The notes beneath the pieces are model-generated. The model had not been told where the DNA came from. It saw nothing but the letters and a program-made list of their open reading frames with translations, and did no database searches. Positions 36,311 to 44,651 of a stretch of DNA of 64,000 bases are shown one piece after another. Source of the DNA: Candidatus Latescibacterota bacterium (GTDB taxonomy: Bacteria; Latescibacterota; UBA2968; UBA8231); NCBI GenBank assembly GCA_022827835.1, contig JAJEIO010000009.1, forward strand, positions 54,855 through 118,854, in the 5' to 3' direction. A program made the translations under genes and the position numbers. Positions within the stretch are counted from its first letter, which is position 1, and each line of letters starts with the position of its first letter.

Positions 36311-37108
36311 GTGAATGGGTTGACTGAGTGGCAGCAGGCCGAATACGAAGGCCAAGGTTATCTCCTCGTCGAAGATGCTCTGAGTGCAAATGAGCTCGAT
36401 CGCGTCCGACGCGCTTTTGCCGAGGCCGCGCAGGTAGGTGCTCTGGAAGATCTGCCCAATCAAGACGACTGTTTCATCCACCTAGCAGAACATCCGAATC
36501 TGTTCCCAATAATCCATCGGATATTATCCGACGATGTGTCTCTGCGCTCCCTTGCCGGTATCTCCGTCGAGCTTGGAGCAGCCGGCAGGGGTTGGCATCG
36601 GAAGGTCGCCGGCATGCTCGGGGTCCACCATGCCGCTTCCAACCTGTGCCTCCAGCTATTTGTGTGCCTAGACGATACCCCACCCGACGGTGGCTGTCTG
36701 GCCGTGGTTCCGGCGAGCCACCGTTTCAAAGCGGAAGTCCCGTTTCCCGATATCACCTACATAGAAGAGATGCCCCACTACCTGCCGCTGCGCCTAAAGG
36801 CGGGATCGGCCGCAGTACTGCACGGCAATCTCTGGCAGGCTCGCACGGTCAACCGCGCGGATGCAACTGTGCGACTGCTCGAATACACCTACGTCCATAG
36901 CTGGATGCGACAGGCCCTGCCAGAGCTAGCGCCGCAGACGCTGGAGACGATCGCTGCCAGCGAGAACCTCGCCCATCTTTTCGGCGTCGCCGCCGCGCCC
37001 AGTTATTGGACGGGCAAGGTAAAGGGTTATCCGAACTCGGATGGCCTGCCGCAGAGACGCTACTCGCCGTTGAGCAGCGTCGGCAAGGGCACCGAGCCAA
37101 ATTATTAA
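36311..37108 (+). CDS. PhyH-family protein that has lost iron-binding residues (probable pseudoenzyme)
   Basis: A 265-residue phytanoyl-CoA dioxygenase-like protein starting with GTG at 36311. The fold markers are present (GYLLVEDALS; GGCLAVVPASHRF; LKAGSAAVLHGN). The HxD iron pair reads H96-R-K98 in WHRKVAG, with Lys instead of Asp, and the distal His becomes Q176 in LWQAR; the next gene has WHCD and CWHAR at these sites. The Arg region after the distal ligand also differs. Two of three iron ligands are therefore missing, so Fe(II)/2-oxoglutarate chemistry is unlikely. It lies 33 bp upstream of the intact paralogue at 37142 and may be a regulatory or structural partner. Confidence 0.78.
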   Translation: MNGLTEWQQAEYEGQGYLLVEDALSANELDRVRRAFAEAAQVGALEDLPNQDDCFIHLAEHPNLFPIIHRILSDDVSLRSLAGISVELGAAGRGWHRKVAGMLGVHHAASNLCLQLFVCLDDTPPDGGCLAVVPASHRFKAEVPFPDITYIEEMPHYLPLRLKAGSAAVLHGNLWQARTVNRADATVRLLEYTYVHSWMRQALPELAPQTLETIAASENLAHLFGVAAAPSYWTGKVKGYPNSDGLPQRRYSPLSSVGKGTEPNY

Positions 37109-37141
37109 ATCGCCAAACTTTGTGAAAAACGGGCTCCGAAA

Positions 37142-37900
37142 ATGACACCCGAACAAGCTAGGCAACAGTATAACTCACAGGGATTTGTCTTTATTCGCGG
37201 GGCGCTGTCGGGTGCCGAGGTGGAGCGGGTACTCAAAGCCTTCGACCAGGCGGTGAAGAATGACTCGCTGTACGACCTGCTCCATCAGGACGAGGTGTTC
37301 GTCGATATGGTGGATCACCCCGCCATCTTCCCCGTCGTGCGAGCGGTGATAGGGGAGGATGTGCAACTGCGCTATGCCCATGGAGGCGTCAGGGAAGCCA
37401 ACACCGAGTCGGGCGGCGGCTGGCACTGCGATCTTTGCGACATAAAGAGCGTGTATTTGCCGGACTCAGTGATCATGACCAAAGTTTTTACCTATCTGGT
37501 GGACGTCCCCGAAAACGGTGCCACCTTCGCCATCGTCCCCGGCAGCCATCGCTTTGAGATGGGGCATCCCTTGCCCGACATTGAAAATCACGAGGACATG
37601 CCACATCACGCCAAGCTAACGGCTAAAGCCGGCGACGCGGTGCTCTTCAACGGCTACTGCTGGCACGCCCGCTTTCACAACCGCAGTAACAGCGACCGCA
37701 AAGTGCTCGAGTATTCGTACGTCCGCTCGTGGATGAAGACGCAGTACGACTATCGGGATTTGCCCGCGTCCATTCAGCAGCGGATTACCCAATCCCACAA
37801 TCGACGCCAGCTCTTCGGCGTCCCAGAGCTTGGAGTGAGTGATTGGGAGCGGCGACTTGCAGGCGGTGAACCCTATCGCCCAATCGAAGTCGGCATTTGA
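37142..37900 (+). CDS. Phytanoyl-CoA dioxygenase family protein
   Basis: A 252-residue Fe(II)/2-oxoglutarate dioxygenase with an intact metal triad: H95 and D97 in GWHCDLCD and H175 in YCWHARFHN. Other features are GFVFIRGALS at the N-terminus and ATFAIVPGSHRF. Such enzymes hydroxylate small molecules in the cytoplasm; the substrate is unknown. It follows the degenerate paralogue at 36311 with 33 bp between them, and the alignable motifs show that they arose by duplication. It ends 5 bp before the convergent DUF6785 gene. Confidence 0.87.
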   Translation: MTPEQARQQYNSQGFVFIRGALSGAEVERVLKAFDQAVKNDSLYDLLHQDEVFVDMVDHPAIFPVVRAVIGEDVQLRYAHGGVREANTESGGGWHCDLCDIKSVYLPDSVIMTKVFTYLVDVPENGATFAIVPGSHRFEMGHPLPDIENHEDMPHHAKLTAKAGDAVLFNGYCWHARFHNRSNSDRKVLEYSYVRSWMKTQYDYRDLPASIQQRITQSHNRRQLFGVPELGVSDWERRLAGGEPYRPIEVGI

Positions 37901-37905
37901 TCCAT

Positions 37906-39846
37906 TCACATGTAGGTTATGACATTGCCGCTCCCGCCCAGCAGCGTATCGATGATGGCCCAGAAGGCGGCGACGGAGACTTCGCCTAAGATCAATCCCA
38001 AGAAAAAGGGCTTTAAAATGCGGTAGAGTTTGGGACCGCCAAAGTGCAGAATCGTCAATTTGCACAGATAGGCGAGCATGGCGGCAAACCATATCTCGCT
38101 GGTGAGCCAGCCAATGGCCAAAGGAAAACCCAAAGGGTGGAACGGCCACCAGTACCAGCGCTTCTGAGCGACCATCAGAAAAGCCTCGAAGGCAGCGCCG
38201 CCGCCAGTGAAGATCCAACCGCGCACATCCACCTCCCGGGGATTGTGCACTAGCGACAACCACAGGTCCCAGTTGCCGCCAAAGCCGGCATAGGACCCTA
38301 GGTTGATGCCGCCATAGGTGTACCCTAGGTGCAAATTCATCATCGTCCCGCCGATCATACTGCACACCAGAGCCAGTAGCAGGCCCAGCAAAAGGCGCCT
38401 CTTTGAGCCGCGGACCGATTCGGCCAGCTTGAGTGCGTTGGCGCAGGCGAGCATGGGGAAGAGGCGCATTTCCGCCTGCCACACCATAGTGAAGCACAGG
38501 GCTACCATGCCTTTGGCACCCAGAATCGAAGTGCCTAGTCCCGAGATGATGAAATAAGGTGCCACTAGCGGGGGCCGAGCCGTGGGCACACCGCCGGCCG
38601 AGACGACCCGGGTGATGAGAATGTAGTAGATCAGGCAAATAAAGAAAAAAATGGGAATGACGACGGGGGGAAGCCCCGAGCGCCACAGCCAGAAACAGAC
38701 AAAGAGCAAACTGGCGATCAGGCCCAAAAAAGCGAGGCGGTAGGACATCAGCTCCTCGCTGTCGTCGACGCCACTGGCCGGCCGCCAGGCCGTGGCTACC
38801 ACATCTCGCAAGTGGTGCCTAGCCGTCCACAAGCCAAAGAGCACAAAGACTATGCTGGCACCCACGGCCTGATGAGTCAGATCTGCCAACTGGGAGTACT
38901 CGTACTGACTCAGTTGCTCGGTACTGTGAATGCCCAAGGTGCGGAAGAGTCCATCTTGGAACTTGCCTATTAAAAAAAAGAACCAAATGCTGAGGGAAAT
39001 ATTCAGATCGACCAGGTAGAAAAACCCGAGCCAGGCATAACTGAGCGCCAAGCCTTCTCCCCAGGTGTTGATATCGCGAAACCAGTGAATCCAGGCGATG
39101 TAAAAGGGAAATTCGGGTACGACCGGCAGGTAGTGGTTTAACCCCGAAAAACTGAATAGAATGAAAGGCACGGCAAAGCCGAGCCACATTAATTTTTTTT
39201 TAAAAAAGGGTGCCACCTGCCCCGGACTCGTGCCTTCGATCATCTGCAGGGGCAGTTGCGTCATAGGATAACTGAGACGCTCGTGGGCCGACCACTGACG
39301 ATGTAGAATAGTGGCCATGCATATCATCATAAAGCTCAAGCACAAAAAGAAAGCAAACCAGTGCGATAGGGGTTCGATCCACGCGGCCCAAGGTATGGAT
39401 TGGCCGCTTGGCAATCCCTCGTAGAGTGCAAAAATGGCCTGTTCATCTTGGGGTACCATCCAGTCGGGGATATAAGGCAGATAAACTTCGGCGAAATTGT
39501 TCTCCGGCGAGGCCATGTAGTAGGGGCCAGAAATCATGCCGATCAGATAGTTAAGGAAGTTGTAGGTCGGCAGGGTTACCGCCATCAGCAGCATGGAGTA
39601 AACGAGGATGAGGTCGGCCCGGCCCAGGGCAAACTGACGCTTAATCAGCCCGAGAACGACGTTGACGAAGAGGGTGAGCACAAAAAAGAAAAAGATGGCC
39701 CCAGGCGACGAGCTGTTGATACCCATGGAGGAAGCCTGGAGCATAAAGACAACAAAGGGCGCGCAGAGGCTGACCAGCAGTGAGAAGATGGCCCCGACGA
39801 CGATGCCTTTGAAGGTGAACGGGGATTTAGCGGGTTCAGGTGGCAT
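37906..39846 (-). CDS. DUF6785-type polytopic membrane protein, copy 1
   Basis: A 646-residue integral membrane protein with roughly 12-14 hydrophobic helices, for example GAIFSLLVSLCAPFVVFML near the N-terminus. Conserved C-terminal motifs are WWPFHPLGF, GGPKLYRILKPFFLGLILGE and GSGNVITYM; an AHERLSYPMTQLPL loop lies near residue 195. The gene at 44652 is a full-length paralogue with the same motifs, including WWPFHPLGF and IRPFFLGLIAG. Members of this family have no proven function and may be transporters of the OPT type (inference). The neighbourhood of dioxygenases and sialidases suggests uptake of a modified sugar or peptide. It converges on the PhyH gene and ends 5 bp from it. Confidence 0.8.
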   Translation of the reverse strand: MPPEPAKSPFTFKGIVVGAIFSLLVSLCAPFVVFMLQASSMGINSSSPGAIFFFFVLTLFVNVVLGLIKRQFALGRADLILVYSMLLMAVTLPTYNFLNYLIGMISGPYYMASPENNFAEVYLPYIPDWMVPQDEQAIFALYEGLPSGQSIPWAAWIEPLSHWFAFFLCLSFMMICMATILHRQWSAHERLSYPMTQLPLQMIEGTSPGQVAPFFKKKLMWLGFAVPFILFSFSGLNHYLPVVPEFPFYIAWIHWFRDINTWGEGLALSYAWLGFFYLVDLNISLSIWFFFLIGKFQDGLFRTLGIHSTEQLSQYEYSQLADLTHQAVGASIVFVLFGLWTARHHLRDVVATAWRPASGVDDSEELMSYRLAFLGLIASLLFVCFWLWRSGLPPVVIPIFFFICLIYYILITRVVSAGGVPTARPPLVAPYFIISGLGTSILGAKGMVALCFTMVWQAEMRLFPMLACANALKLAESVRGSKRRLLLGLLLALVCSMIGGTMMNLHLGYTYGGINLGSYAGFGGNWDLWLSLVHNPREVDVRGWIFTGGGAAFEAFLMVAQKRWYWWPFHPLGFPLAIGWLTSEIWFAAMLAYLCKLTILHFGGPKLYRILKPFFLGLILGEVSVAAFWAIIDTLLGGSGNVITYM

Positions 39847-39860
39847 GGGGGGTGGACCGG

Positions 39861-39953
39861 CTACCGGTAAATGGGACCATCCTCTTTATTGGGCCAAGGC
39901 ACTCCCTGCGGGCGATGGGGATCGTAGAAATGGGTATGAGCGTCGATGATCAC
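39861..39953 (-). pseudogene. Relic of an amidohydrolase (metal-dependent hydrolase) N-terminus
   Basis: Immediately upstream of the DUF6785 gene a minus-strand frame starts with GTG at 39953, behind GGGAG, and reads 30 codons to TAG at 39861. It begins VIIDAHTHFYDPHRPQG and continues with VPWPNKEDGPIYR. This is the opening of amidohydrolase-2-type proteins, with the HxH metal pair in DAHTH. After the stop the same frame reads PVHP, close to the family's usual PVLP, and then the similarity is lost. The rest of the enzyme, about 240 residues, is missing. It is a broken remnant, or a very short product if translated. Confidence 0.6.
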
Positions 39954-40033
39954 TAATAAGCTCCCAACGCCATCTGATTGTCGATTCGATAGAACAGAGC
40001 TATTTTTCGATTTGGCAAGGAGGAACTGAACTC

Positions 40034-40498
40034 ATGAAAGATGGAAAACTGCACGGAAAGAAGATCGAGTATTACGCAAGCGGGAAGATACGCAAAGAAG
40101 GCACATACGACAACGGCCATGAGGACGGACAATGGGTCGTCTATTACGCCGATGGTGGGATAGAATACAAAGGGGAATACAAAAACGGGAAAAAGCATGG
40201 TAAATGGGTTGGATATTTCGCTAGCGGTGAGTTGCGCTACGAGGGCCGCTTTGAGGATGATAAAAGCGAGGGAAGATGGGTTGAGTATTACAGGGATGGA
40301 AAAGTAAAAGAAGAGATAAACTATAAGAACGGGCTATTTGACGGGAAGTGGACTTATGTGGACGAGAACGGACAACTAAGAGGGGAAGGCACTTTTGCCA
40401 TGGGAAGTGGGAAGTGGGTTGAATTTGACCCAACTGGGAAAAAGGCCCAGGAGAGATTCTATAGAAACGGAGCGTATATCAAGACCGTATCTGCGTAG
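40034..40498 (+). CDS. MORN-type repeat protein (YwqK-like)
   Basis: A 154-residue protein made almost wholly of MORN-variant repeats of about 23 residues (GKKIEYYASGKIRKEGTYDNG, DGQWVVYYADGGIEYKGEYKNG, HGKWVGYFASGELRYEGRF, EGRWVEYYRDGKVKEEINY), ending FYRNGAYIKTVSA. AAGGAGGA lies ten bases before the ATG. Related proteins are annotated as YwqK-family antitoxins, but no toxin gene is beside it. No signal peptide. The DNA is AT-richer than its neighbours, which fits recent transfer. A role is not clear; MORN repeats bind lipids or proteins. Confidence 0.75.
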   Translation: MKDGKLHGKKIEYYASGKIRKEGTYDNGHEDGQWVVYYADGGIEYKGEYKNGKKHGKWVGYFASGELRYEGRFEDDKSEGRWVEYYRDGKVKEEINYKNGLFDGKWTYVDENGQLRGEGTFAMGSGKWVEFDPTGKKAQERFYRNGAYIKTVSA

Positions 40499-40632
40499 GC
40501 GAGTCCCACAGAAAAACCGTATGAAGGCTCTGGCGGCTTGGCAACAAGGCGAATCTGAATGATGGTTCAGCAATCGGATCCTCCTGCGGGTCTAGTACCA
40601 TTCCAAGCAGCAATTTTAAAAGGGAATTCTTC

Positions 40633-41463
40633 ATGTCACAGCCTCCCATTTTCGCCCCTGACAGCAAGGAAGATATACTCGCTTTTTTTCAGCAGTATAA
40701 GTACGCCGTAGTCGCCGACGCCTTGCCTCCCACCGACATCCGCACTCTCAACGCCTTTGTCGATCGCTCCAAGGAGGAAATCCCCCGCGAATGGGGTCCC
40801 GACCGCTTGGGCGTCTTTTCGCACGGGCAAATTTTGGTTCACCACCCCGAGTTGGACCGCTTTATTCAGCCGGCGATCTCCTATGATATAGTGCAGACCA
40901 TCATGGCTCCCCAACCTCGCTTTGCCCAATTCGATTTCCGCGACGTGCCCGCTGGCAAGGGCGATGGAGAGATGCGCTTTCATCGCGACCGGCCCTACCA
41001 ACCCACCACCGAGATCGAGCCCGAGCGTCCCTATGAATGCACCTATGTCTGCGCCATCCACTACTTGAGCGACGTGGGGGACAGCGATCCCTGCTTTTGC
41101 GTCGTGCCCAACAGCGGTCCTTACGAGACGGTGGACGAGGCCCGCGTCCGGCTAGGCGATGCCTATGCGGAAGTGCCCATCCGCGGTCCGGCTGGCACCT
41201 TAGTCCTGTACGACATCGCCATTTTTCACACCCGCCTGCCCGGACAACGCGCCCGCGCCCGGCGCACCTTGCACCACTACTACAGCCGCGCCGCCAGCCA
41301 GCCGCTGACCAATTGGGTGCTCCTCCCCCAGCGCTTGGCCGAACATCCCGATCCCGAGCAACGCACCTTTTACAGCCAGTGGTCCGCGGCGACCCAAGCC
41401 TACGCCGAGGCTGGTTTTTCCTCGGAGTACTACGAGGAACACGTGCTGGAGAAACTCACCTAG
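40633..41463 (+). CDS. Phytanoyl-CoA dioxygenase family protein
   Basis: A 276-residue Fe(II)/2-oxoglutarate dioxygenase-like protein. The metal ligands are H117 and D119 in MRFHRDRP and H199 in DIAIFHTRLPG, followed by an Arg-rich stretch (QRARARRTLHHYY) that should hold the 2-oxoglutarate Arg. SDPCFCVVPNSGPYETVDEA fits the family's loop before the second half. Start ATG 40633 behind AAGGGA. It is followed after 49 bp by the sialidase gene, so a shared function with glycan or sialic-acid use is possible. The substrate is unknown. Confidence 0.85.
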   Translation: MSQPPIFAPDSKEDILAFFQQYKYAVVADALPPTDIRTLNAFVDRSKEEIPREWGPDRLGVFSHGQILVHHPELDRFIQPAISYDIVQTIMAPQPRFAQFDFRDVPAGKGDGEMRFHRDRPYQPTTEIEPERPYECTYVCAIHYLSDVGDSDPCFCVVPNSGPYETVDEARVRLGDAYAEVPIRGPAGTLVLYDIAIFHTRLPGQRARARRTLHHYYSRAASQPLTNWVLLPQRLAEHPDPEQRTFYSQWSAATQAYAEAGFSSEYYEEHVLEKLT

Positions 41464-41512
41464 TTACCTGATCGACGACAGTATCTGAAGCCCTTTGCTA
41501 CAGGAGCGAACC

Positions 41513-42523
41513 GTGCAGGTACAAGATCTATTCATCTCCGGCCAAGAAGGCTATCACACCTATCGCATCCCTGCCTTGGCTGTAGCGCCAGACGGTGCAG
41601 TGCTGGCCTTTTGCGAAGCGCGTCGCCACACCGGCCACGACGACGATCAAATCGACATTCTCCTGCGCCGCAGCACGGACGGGGGGCGCACTTGGGAACC
41701 GAGCCAGCGGACCGTCGCCGATGGTGAACGCACCTGTGGCAACCCCTGTCCCGTAGTTGACCACGACCGAGGCGCGGTGTTGCTGCCCTTTTGCAAGGAC
41801 AACCAAGAGGTCTTTGTCAGCCGCAGCACGGACGGGGGGCGCACTTGGGCTGACCCTGTGGAAATTACCGCCCAAGTGAAGGCTCCTTCATGGACCTACC
41901 TCGGCACCGGACCCGGCCATGGCATTCAACTGCAAAGCGGTCGCTTGCTCGTGCCCTCTTGGGTCGATGAAAGCCCCGGTCCGGCTACTTGGCGTCAGCC
42001 GCCGCCCACTTGGGGTCAGGTGCAGTCCTCCATCGCTTTTTACAGCGACGACGGCGGCCACACTTGGCAGGCTGGAGACAAATTGACACACGATGCTTCA
42101 GACGAATGCGAGGCTGTGGAAATGGCCGACGGCTCTCTGTACATGACGCTGCGCAGTCGCAATGAACGCCGCTGCCGGGGCTGGTCGCGCAGCCGCGATG
42201 GCGGCGCAACTTGGTCTGCGGTCGCCTACGAGCCGGCCCTGCCTGAACCTTCTTGCCAGGGCAGCATTGTGCGCCTCGGCGATGGGCGCGTCTTAATGGC
42301 GCATCCGAGCAAGCCCGATGAGCGCGCTGAGTTGACCTTGCGGCTGAGTGAGGACCAGGATCACAGTTGGCCCACAGCGCGGGTGCTTGAGCCGGGTGCG
42401 GCGGCGTACTCCGATTTGGCCGTGGCTCCCGACGGGCAGGTTTTGTGCCTATACGAGGCCGGGCACTACGGCTGTTTGCGCTTGGCTCGCTTTGCGCCGA
42501 CGTGGATTGAGGAAGGGAAATAG
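41513..42523 (+). CDS. Exo-alpha-sialidase-like BNR-repeat protein
   Basis: 336 residues from GTG 41513, chosen because CAGGAG lies six bases upstream; a TTG 18 bases earlier is also open. It opens with the sialidase YRIPAL motif and carries four Asp-box (SxDxGxTW) repeats: STDGGRTW twice, SDDGGHTW and SRDGGATW. The catalytic Asp/Glu/Tyr may lie in DDDQID, ECEAVEMADGSLY and the C-terminal CLYEAG region, as in GH33. The fold is a six-bladed propeller. No signal peptide is seen, so it may act in the cytoplasm on imported sugars. A 30-base exact repeat links the first two Asp boxes. Confidence 0.85.
   Translation: MQVQDLFISGQEGYHTYRIPALAVAPDGAVLAFCEARRHTGHDDDQIDILLRRSTDGGRTWEPSQRTVADGERTCGNPCPVVDHDRGAVLLPFCKDNQEVFVSRSTDGGRTWADPVEITAQVKAPSWTYLGTGPGHGIQLQSGRLLVPSWVDESPGPATWRQPPPTWGQVQSSIAFYSDDGGHTWQAGDKLTHDASDECEAVEMADGSLYMTLRSRNERRCRGWSRSRDGGATWSAVAYEPALPEPSCQGSIVRLGDGRVLMAHPSKPDERAELTLRLSEDQDHSWPTARVLEPGAAAYSDLAVAPDGQVLCLYEAGHYGCLRLARFAPTWIEEGK
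41667..41849 (+). repeat. Exact 30-base direct repeat within the sialidase gene
   Basis: The same 30 bases occur at 41667-41696 and 41820-41849, encoding RRSTDGGRTW and SRSTDGGRTW, the first two Asp boxes. The nucleotide identity suggests recent gene conversion or duplication within the repeat array, since the other two Asp boxes differ. Confidence 0.75.
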
Positions 42524-42571
42524 CTATCGCCGTGAAAGCTAATATGCTGGTCAATGCACGAGTACTGGTTC

Positions 42572-42609
42572 TTGACACCCATCTCTTTTGTTCCCAAATT
42601 GGTAACAAA
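42572..42609 (+). promoter_or_regulatory. Possible promoter/operator of the higBA pair
   Basis: A TTGACA hexamer (42572-42577) precedes an inverted repeat of TTTGTTCCC (42587-42595) and GGTAACAAA (42601-42609), which match at eight of nine pairs around five bases. The repeat would lie over the -10 region, 17 bases before the higB start. HigA-type antitoxins repress their own promoters by binding such dyads, so this is a candidate HigA site. No clear -10 hexamer. Confidence 0.45.
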
Positions 42610-42626
42610 GGCTTCGTCAACGGCCA

Positions 42627-42923
42627 ATGCATGTAATTACTCGGAAAAGGCTCCAAGAATTCTGGCGGGATCATCCAGAGTCGGAGAAATCTCTCAGGGC
42701 TTGGTTCGCCATCATGCGATTAAGGCGCTATTCCACTCCGCACGAAATACGCCAAGATTTTCCTTCTGCCAGCTTCTTGGGACAATGGCGCACGGTTTTC
42801 AATATCGGCGGCAACAAATATCGGCTAATTGTGGATATGCGCTATGATTTGGGAAGAGTGTATATCCGCCATGTCCTCACGCACGCAGAATACGCTCGTC
42901 GGACCCAAACAGGCACTTTATAG
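42627..42923 (+). CDS. higB: HigB-family type II toxin (RelE/ParE fold mRNA interferase)
   Basis: A 98-residue protein with the HigB signature: HVITRKRLQEFWRDHPESE at the N-terminus, EIRQDFPSAS, VFNIGGNKYRLIVDMRYDLGRVYIRHVLTHAEYAR at the end. HigB toxins cleave mRNA on the ribosome. The toxin-first order, 14 bp before the antitoxin gene, is typical of higBA. The toxin has the complete length for the family and no frameshift, so it should be functional. The antitoxin would control it through the dyad upstream. This part of the window is more AT-rich, which fits an acquired module. Confidence 0.87.
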   Translation: MHVITRKRLQEFWRDHPESEKSLRAWFAIMRLRRYSTPHEIRQDFPSASFLGQWRTVFNIGGNKYRLIVDMRYDLGRVYIRHVLTHAEYARRTQTGTL

Positions 42924-42937
42924 CCAAGGAGTACCCA

Positions 42938-43327
42938 ATGGCTGAAGTACTCGATTTTACTAAACCTCATGTGTTGAGAGACAAAGGAGAATACGATATC
43001 GCTGTTGCCGAAATCGATACCCTCCTCGACACAGATCCTCAGCCCGGATCGGAGGAGTATGAGCGGCTGGAGTTTCTATCTGTTCTGGTGCAGGCTTATG
43101 AAGACACTCATTTCCCGGCTTATGAGAAGCCCACGCCCCAGGAAGTGGTTGATTTTATGCTGGAGCAGAAGGGCCTTTCCCGGGCCGATCTGGCGGAGTG
43201 GCTGGGCGGTAGAAGCCGAACATCAGAATTTTTTAATGGAATTCGCCCGCTTTCTATTCGGCAGATTGGCGCATTGAGAACGCATTTGGGCATTCCAGCG
43301 GATTTACTGATGGGCTTTTCCCCATAG
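42938..43327 (+). CDS. higA: HigA-family antitoxin (XRE-type HTH)
   Basis: A 129-residue protein that begins with an acidic toxin-binding region (EIDTLLDTDPQPGSEEYERLEFLSVLV) and ends in an XRE-like helix-turn-helix (GLSRADLAEWLGGRSRTSEFFNGIRPLSIRQIGALRTHLGI). AAGGAG precedes the ATG. HigA neutralises HigB and, with it, represses the operon. It starts 14 bp after the toxin gene, and the NADH dehydrogenase gene follows 15 bp after its stop, which may be only chance packing. Confidence 0.87.
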   Translation: MAEVLDFTKPHVLRDKGEYDIAVAEIDTLLDTDPQPGSEEYERLEFLSVLVQAYEDTHFPAYEKPTPQEVVDFMLEQKGLSRADLAEWLGGRSRTSEFFNGIRPLSIRQIGALRTHLGIPADLLMGFSP

Positions 43328-43342
43328 ATCGACCCCATAGAA

Positions 43343-44629
43343 ATGAAACACGTCGTCATTGTAGGAGGAGGTTTTGCCGGTTTGAATGCGGCTAAGAAGC
43401 TTGGCGGTGCCTCTGATGTCCGCGTTACACTTGTCGATCGACAGAACTATCATTTGTTCCAACCTCTGCTCTATCAGGTGGCAATGGCCGGTTTGTCGCC
43501 GGCCGATATTGCCGCACCCATCCGCAGTCTGCTCGCGCGCTACGAGAACGTCTCTGTGCTGCAGGGAAGGATCCAGAGTGTCGATTTGCAGGCCCAGACC
43601 GTCTCGGCGGATTTTGGTCAGCTCGAATTCGACTATTTGTTGCTTTGCTGTGGGGCGATTCCGACTTACTTCGGTCATGCGAACTGGGAAGAGTACGCCC
43701 CTAGCCTGAAGACTGTGCCGCAAGCAACCGAGATTCGCCGTCGCCTACTCAGCTCTTTCGAAGCGGCGGAACGAGTTGGCGATTCCGCAAGACGCCGACA
43801 GTTGTTGACGTTTGTCGTCATCGGTGGCGGGCCTACCGGAGTTGAGTTGGCGGGCGCTATCGGCGAAATGAGTCGTTTTACGCTCGCCAGGGACTTTCGC
43901 AAGATCGACACCAAACTCACGCGGGTCATTCTCATTGAGTCCGGCCCTCGAATCCTCCCATCGTTCAGCGAGAAACAGGCGAGCCGTGCGACGCGAGCCT
44001 TGGAAAGACTCGGTGTGCAAGTCTGGCCGAACAGTCTTGTGACCAGAATTGACGAGGACGGCGTTGAAGTGGGGTCGGAGCGAATCCACGCCTCAACCAT
44101 ACTCTGGGCAGCCGGAGTGCGCGGGGTTGAATTCGCCCGGCGCGATGGTTTGGAGATAGACGAGCAGGGACGCACAGTCGTCGGCAAAGATCTGAGCATT
44201 GACGGACATCCAAACGCGTTTGTCGCCGGCGATCAGGCAAGTTTCACCCACCAGACCGGCAAGCCGCTTCCGGGCACAGCACCAGTGGCAATGCAACAAG
44301 GTCGTTTCGTGGCTAGGACGATCCTCCGCGACCTTGCAGGCAAACCGCGCGAAGCCTTTCGCTTTGTCGACAGGGGCCAGATGGCGACAATCGGCCGCAG
44401 CCGCGCCATTGTCGAAATCGGCAAGCTGCGATTCTCCGGTTGGTTTGCGTGGCTCACCTGGTTGGTAGTGCACATCTACTTTCTCGTCGGCTTCAAGAAC
44501 CGGCTATTCGTCGTGCTGAATTGGGCCTGGTCCTATGTGACGTTTCGACGCGGTGCTCGATTGATCGTCGAGCGCGAGTGGCGATTCAATAAGACCGACG
44601 CCAACGACCAGACGCCATCAGAGAAATAA
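43343..44629 (+). CDS. Type II NADH dehydrogenase (NAD(P)/FAD-dependent oxidoreductase)
   Basis: A 428-residue monotopic flavoprotein that passes electrons from NADH to quinone without pumping. The FAD site is VIVGGGFAGLNAAKKL at residues 4-19, the NADH site is VVIGGGPTGVELAGAI near residue 155, and VFVAGDQASF marks the second FAD motif. A C-terminal segment of about 60 residues with WFAWLTWLVVHIYFLVGF is the usual membrane-binding part. The full length fits the family. It is 15 bp after higA and ends 22 bp before the convergent DUF6785 gene. Confidence 0.9.
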   Translation: MKHVVIVGGGFAGLNAAKKLGGASDVRVTLVDRQNYHLFQPLLYQVAMAGLSPADIAAPIRSLLARYENVSVLQGRIQSVDLQAQTVSADFGQLEFDYLLLCCGAIPTYFGHANWEEYAPSLKTVPQATEIRRRLLSSFEAAERVGDSARRRQLLTFVVIGGGPTGVELAGAIGEMSRFTLARDFRKIDTKLTRVILIESGPRILPSFSEKQASRATRALERLGVQVWPNSLVTRIDEDGVEVGSERIHASTILWAAGVRGVEFARRDGLEIDEQGRTVVGKDLSIDGHPNAFVAGDQASFTHQTGKPLPGTAPVAMQQGRFVARTILRDLAGKPREAFRFVDRGQMATIGRSRAIVEIGKLRFSGWFAWLTWLVVHIYFLVGFKNRLFVVLNWAWSYVTFRRGARLIVEREWRFNKTDANDQTPSEK

Positions 44630-44651
44630 AAAAGGGTGTCCTTGAGAAGCG

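Noticed and set aside
42554..42847. A 97-codon frame overlapping the higB gene
   Set aside because: It is in another frame from higB, has no ribosome site and no recognisable domain, while the higB frame has clear HigB motifs and its antitoxin neighbour.
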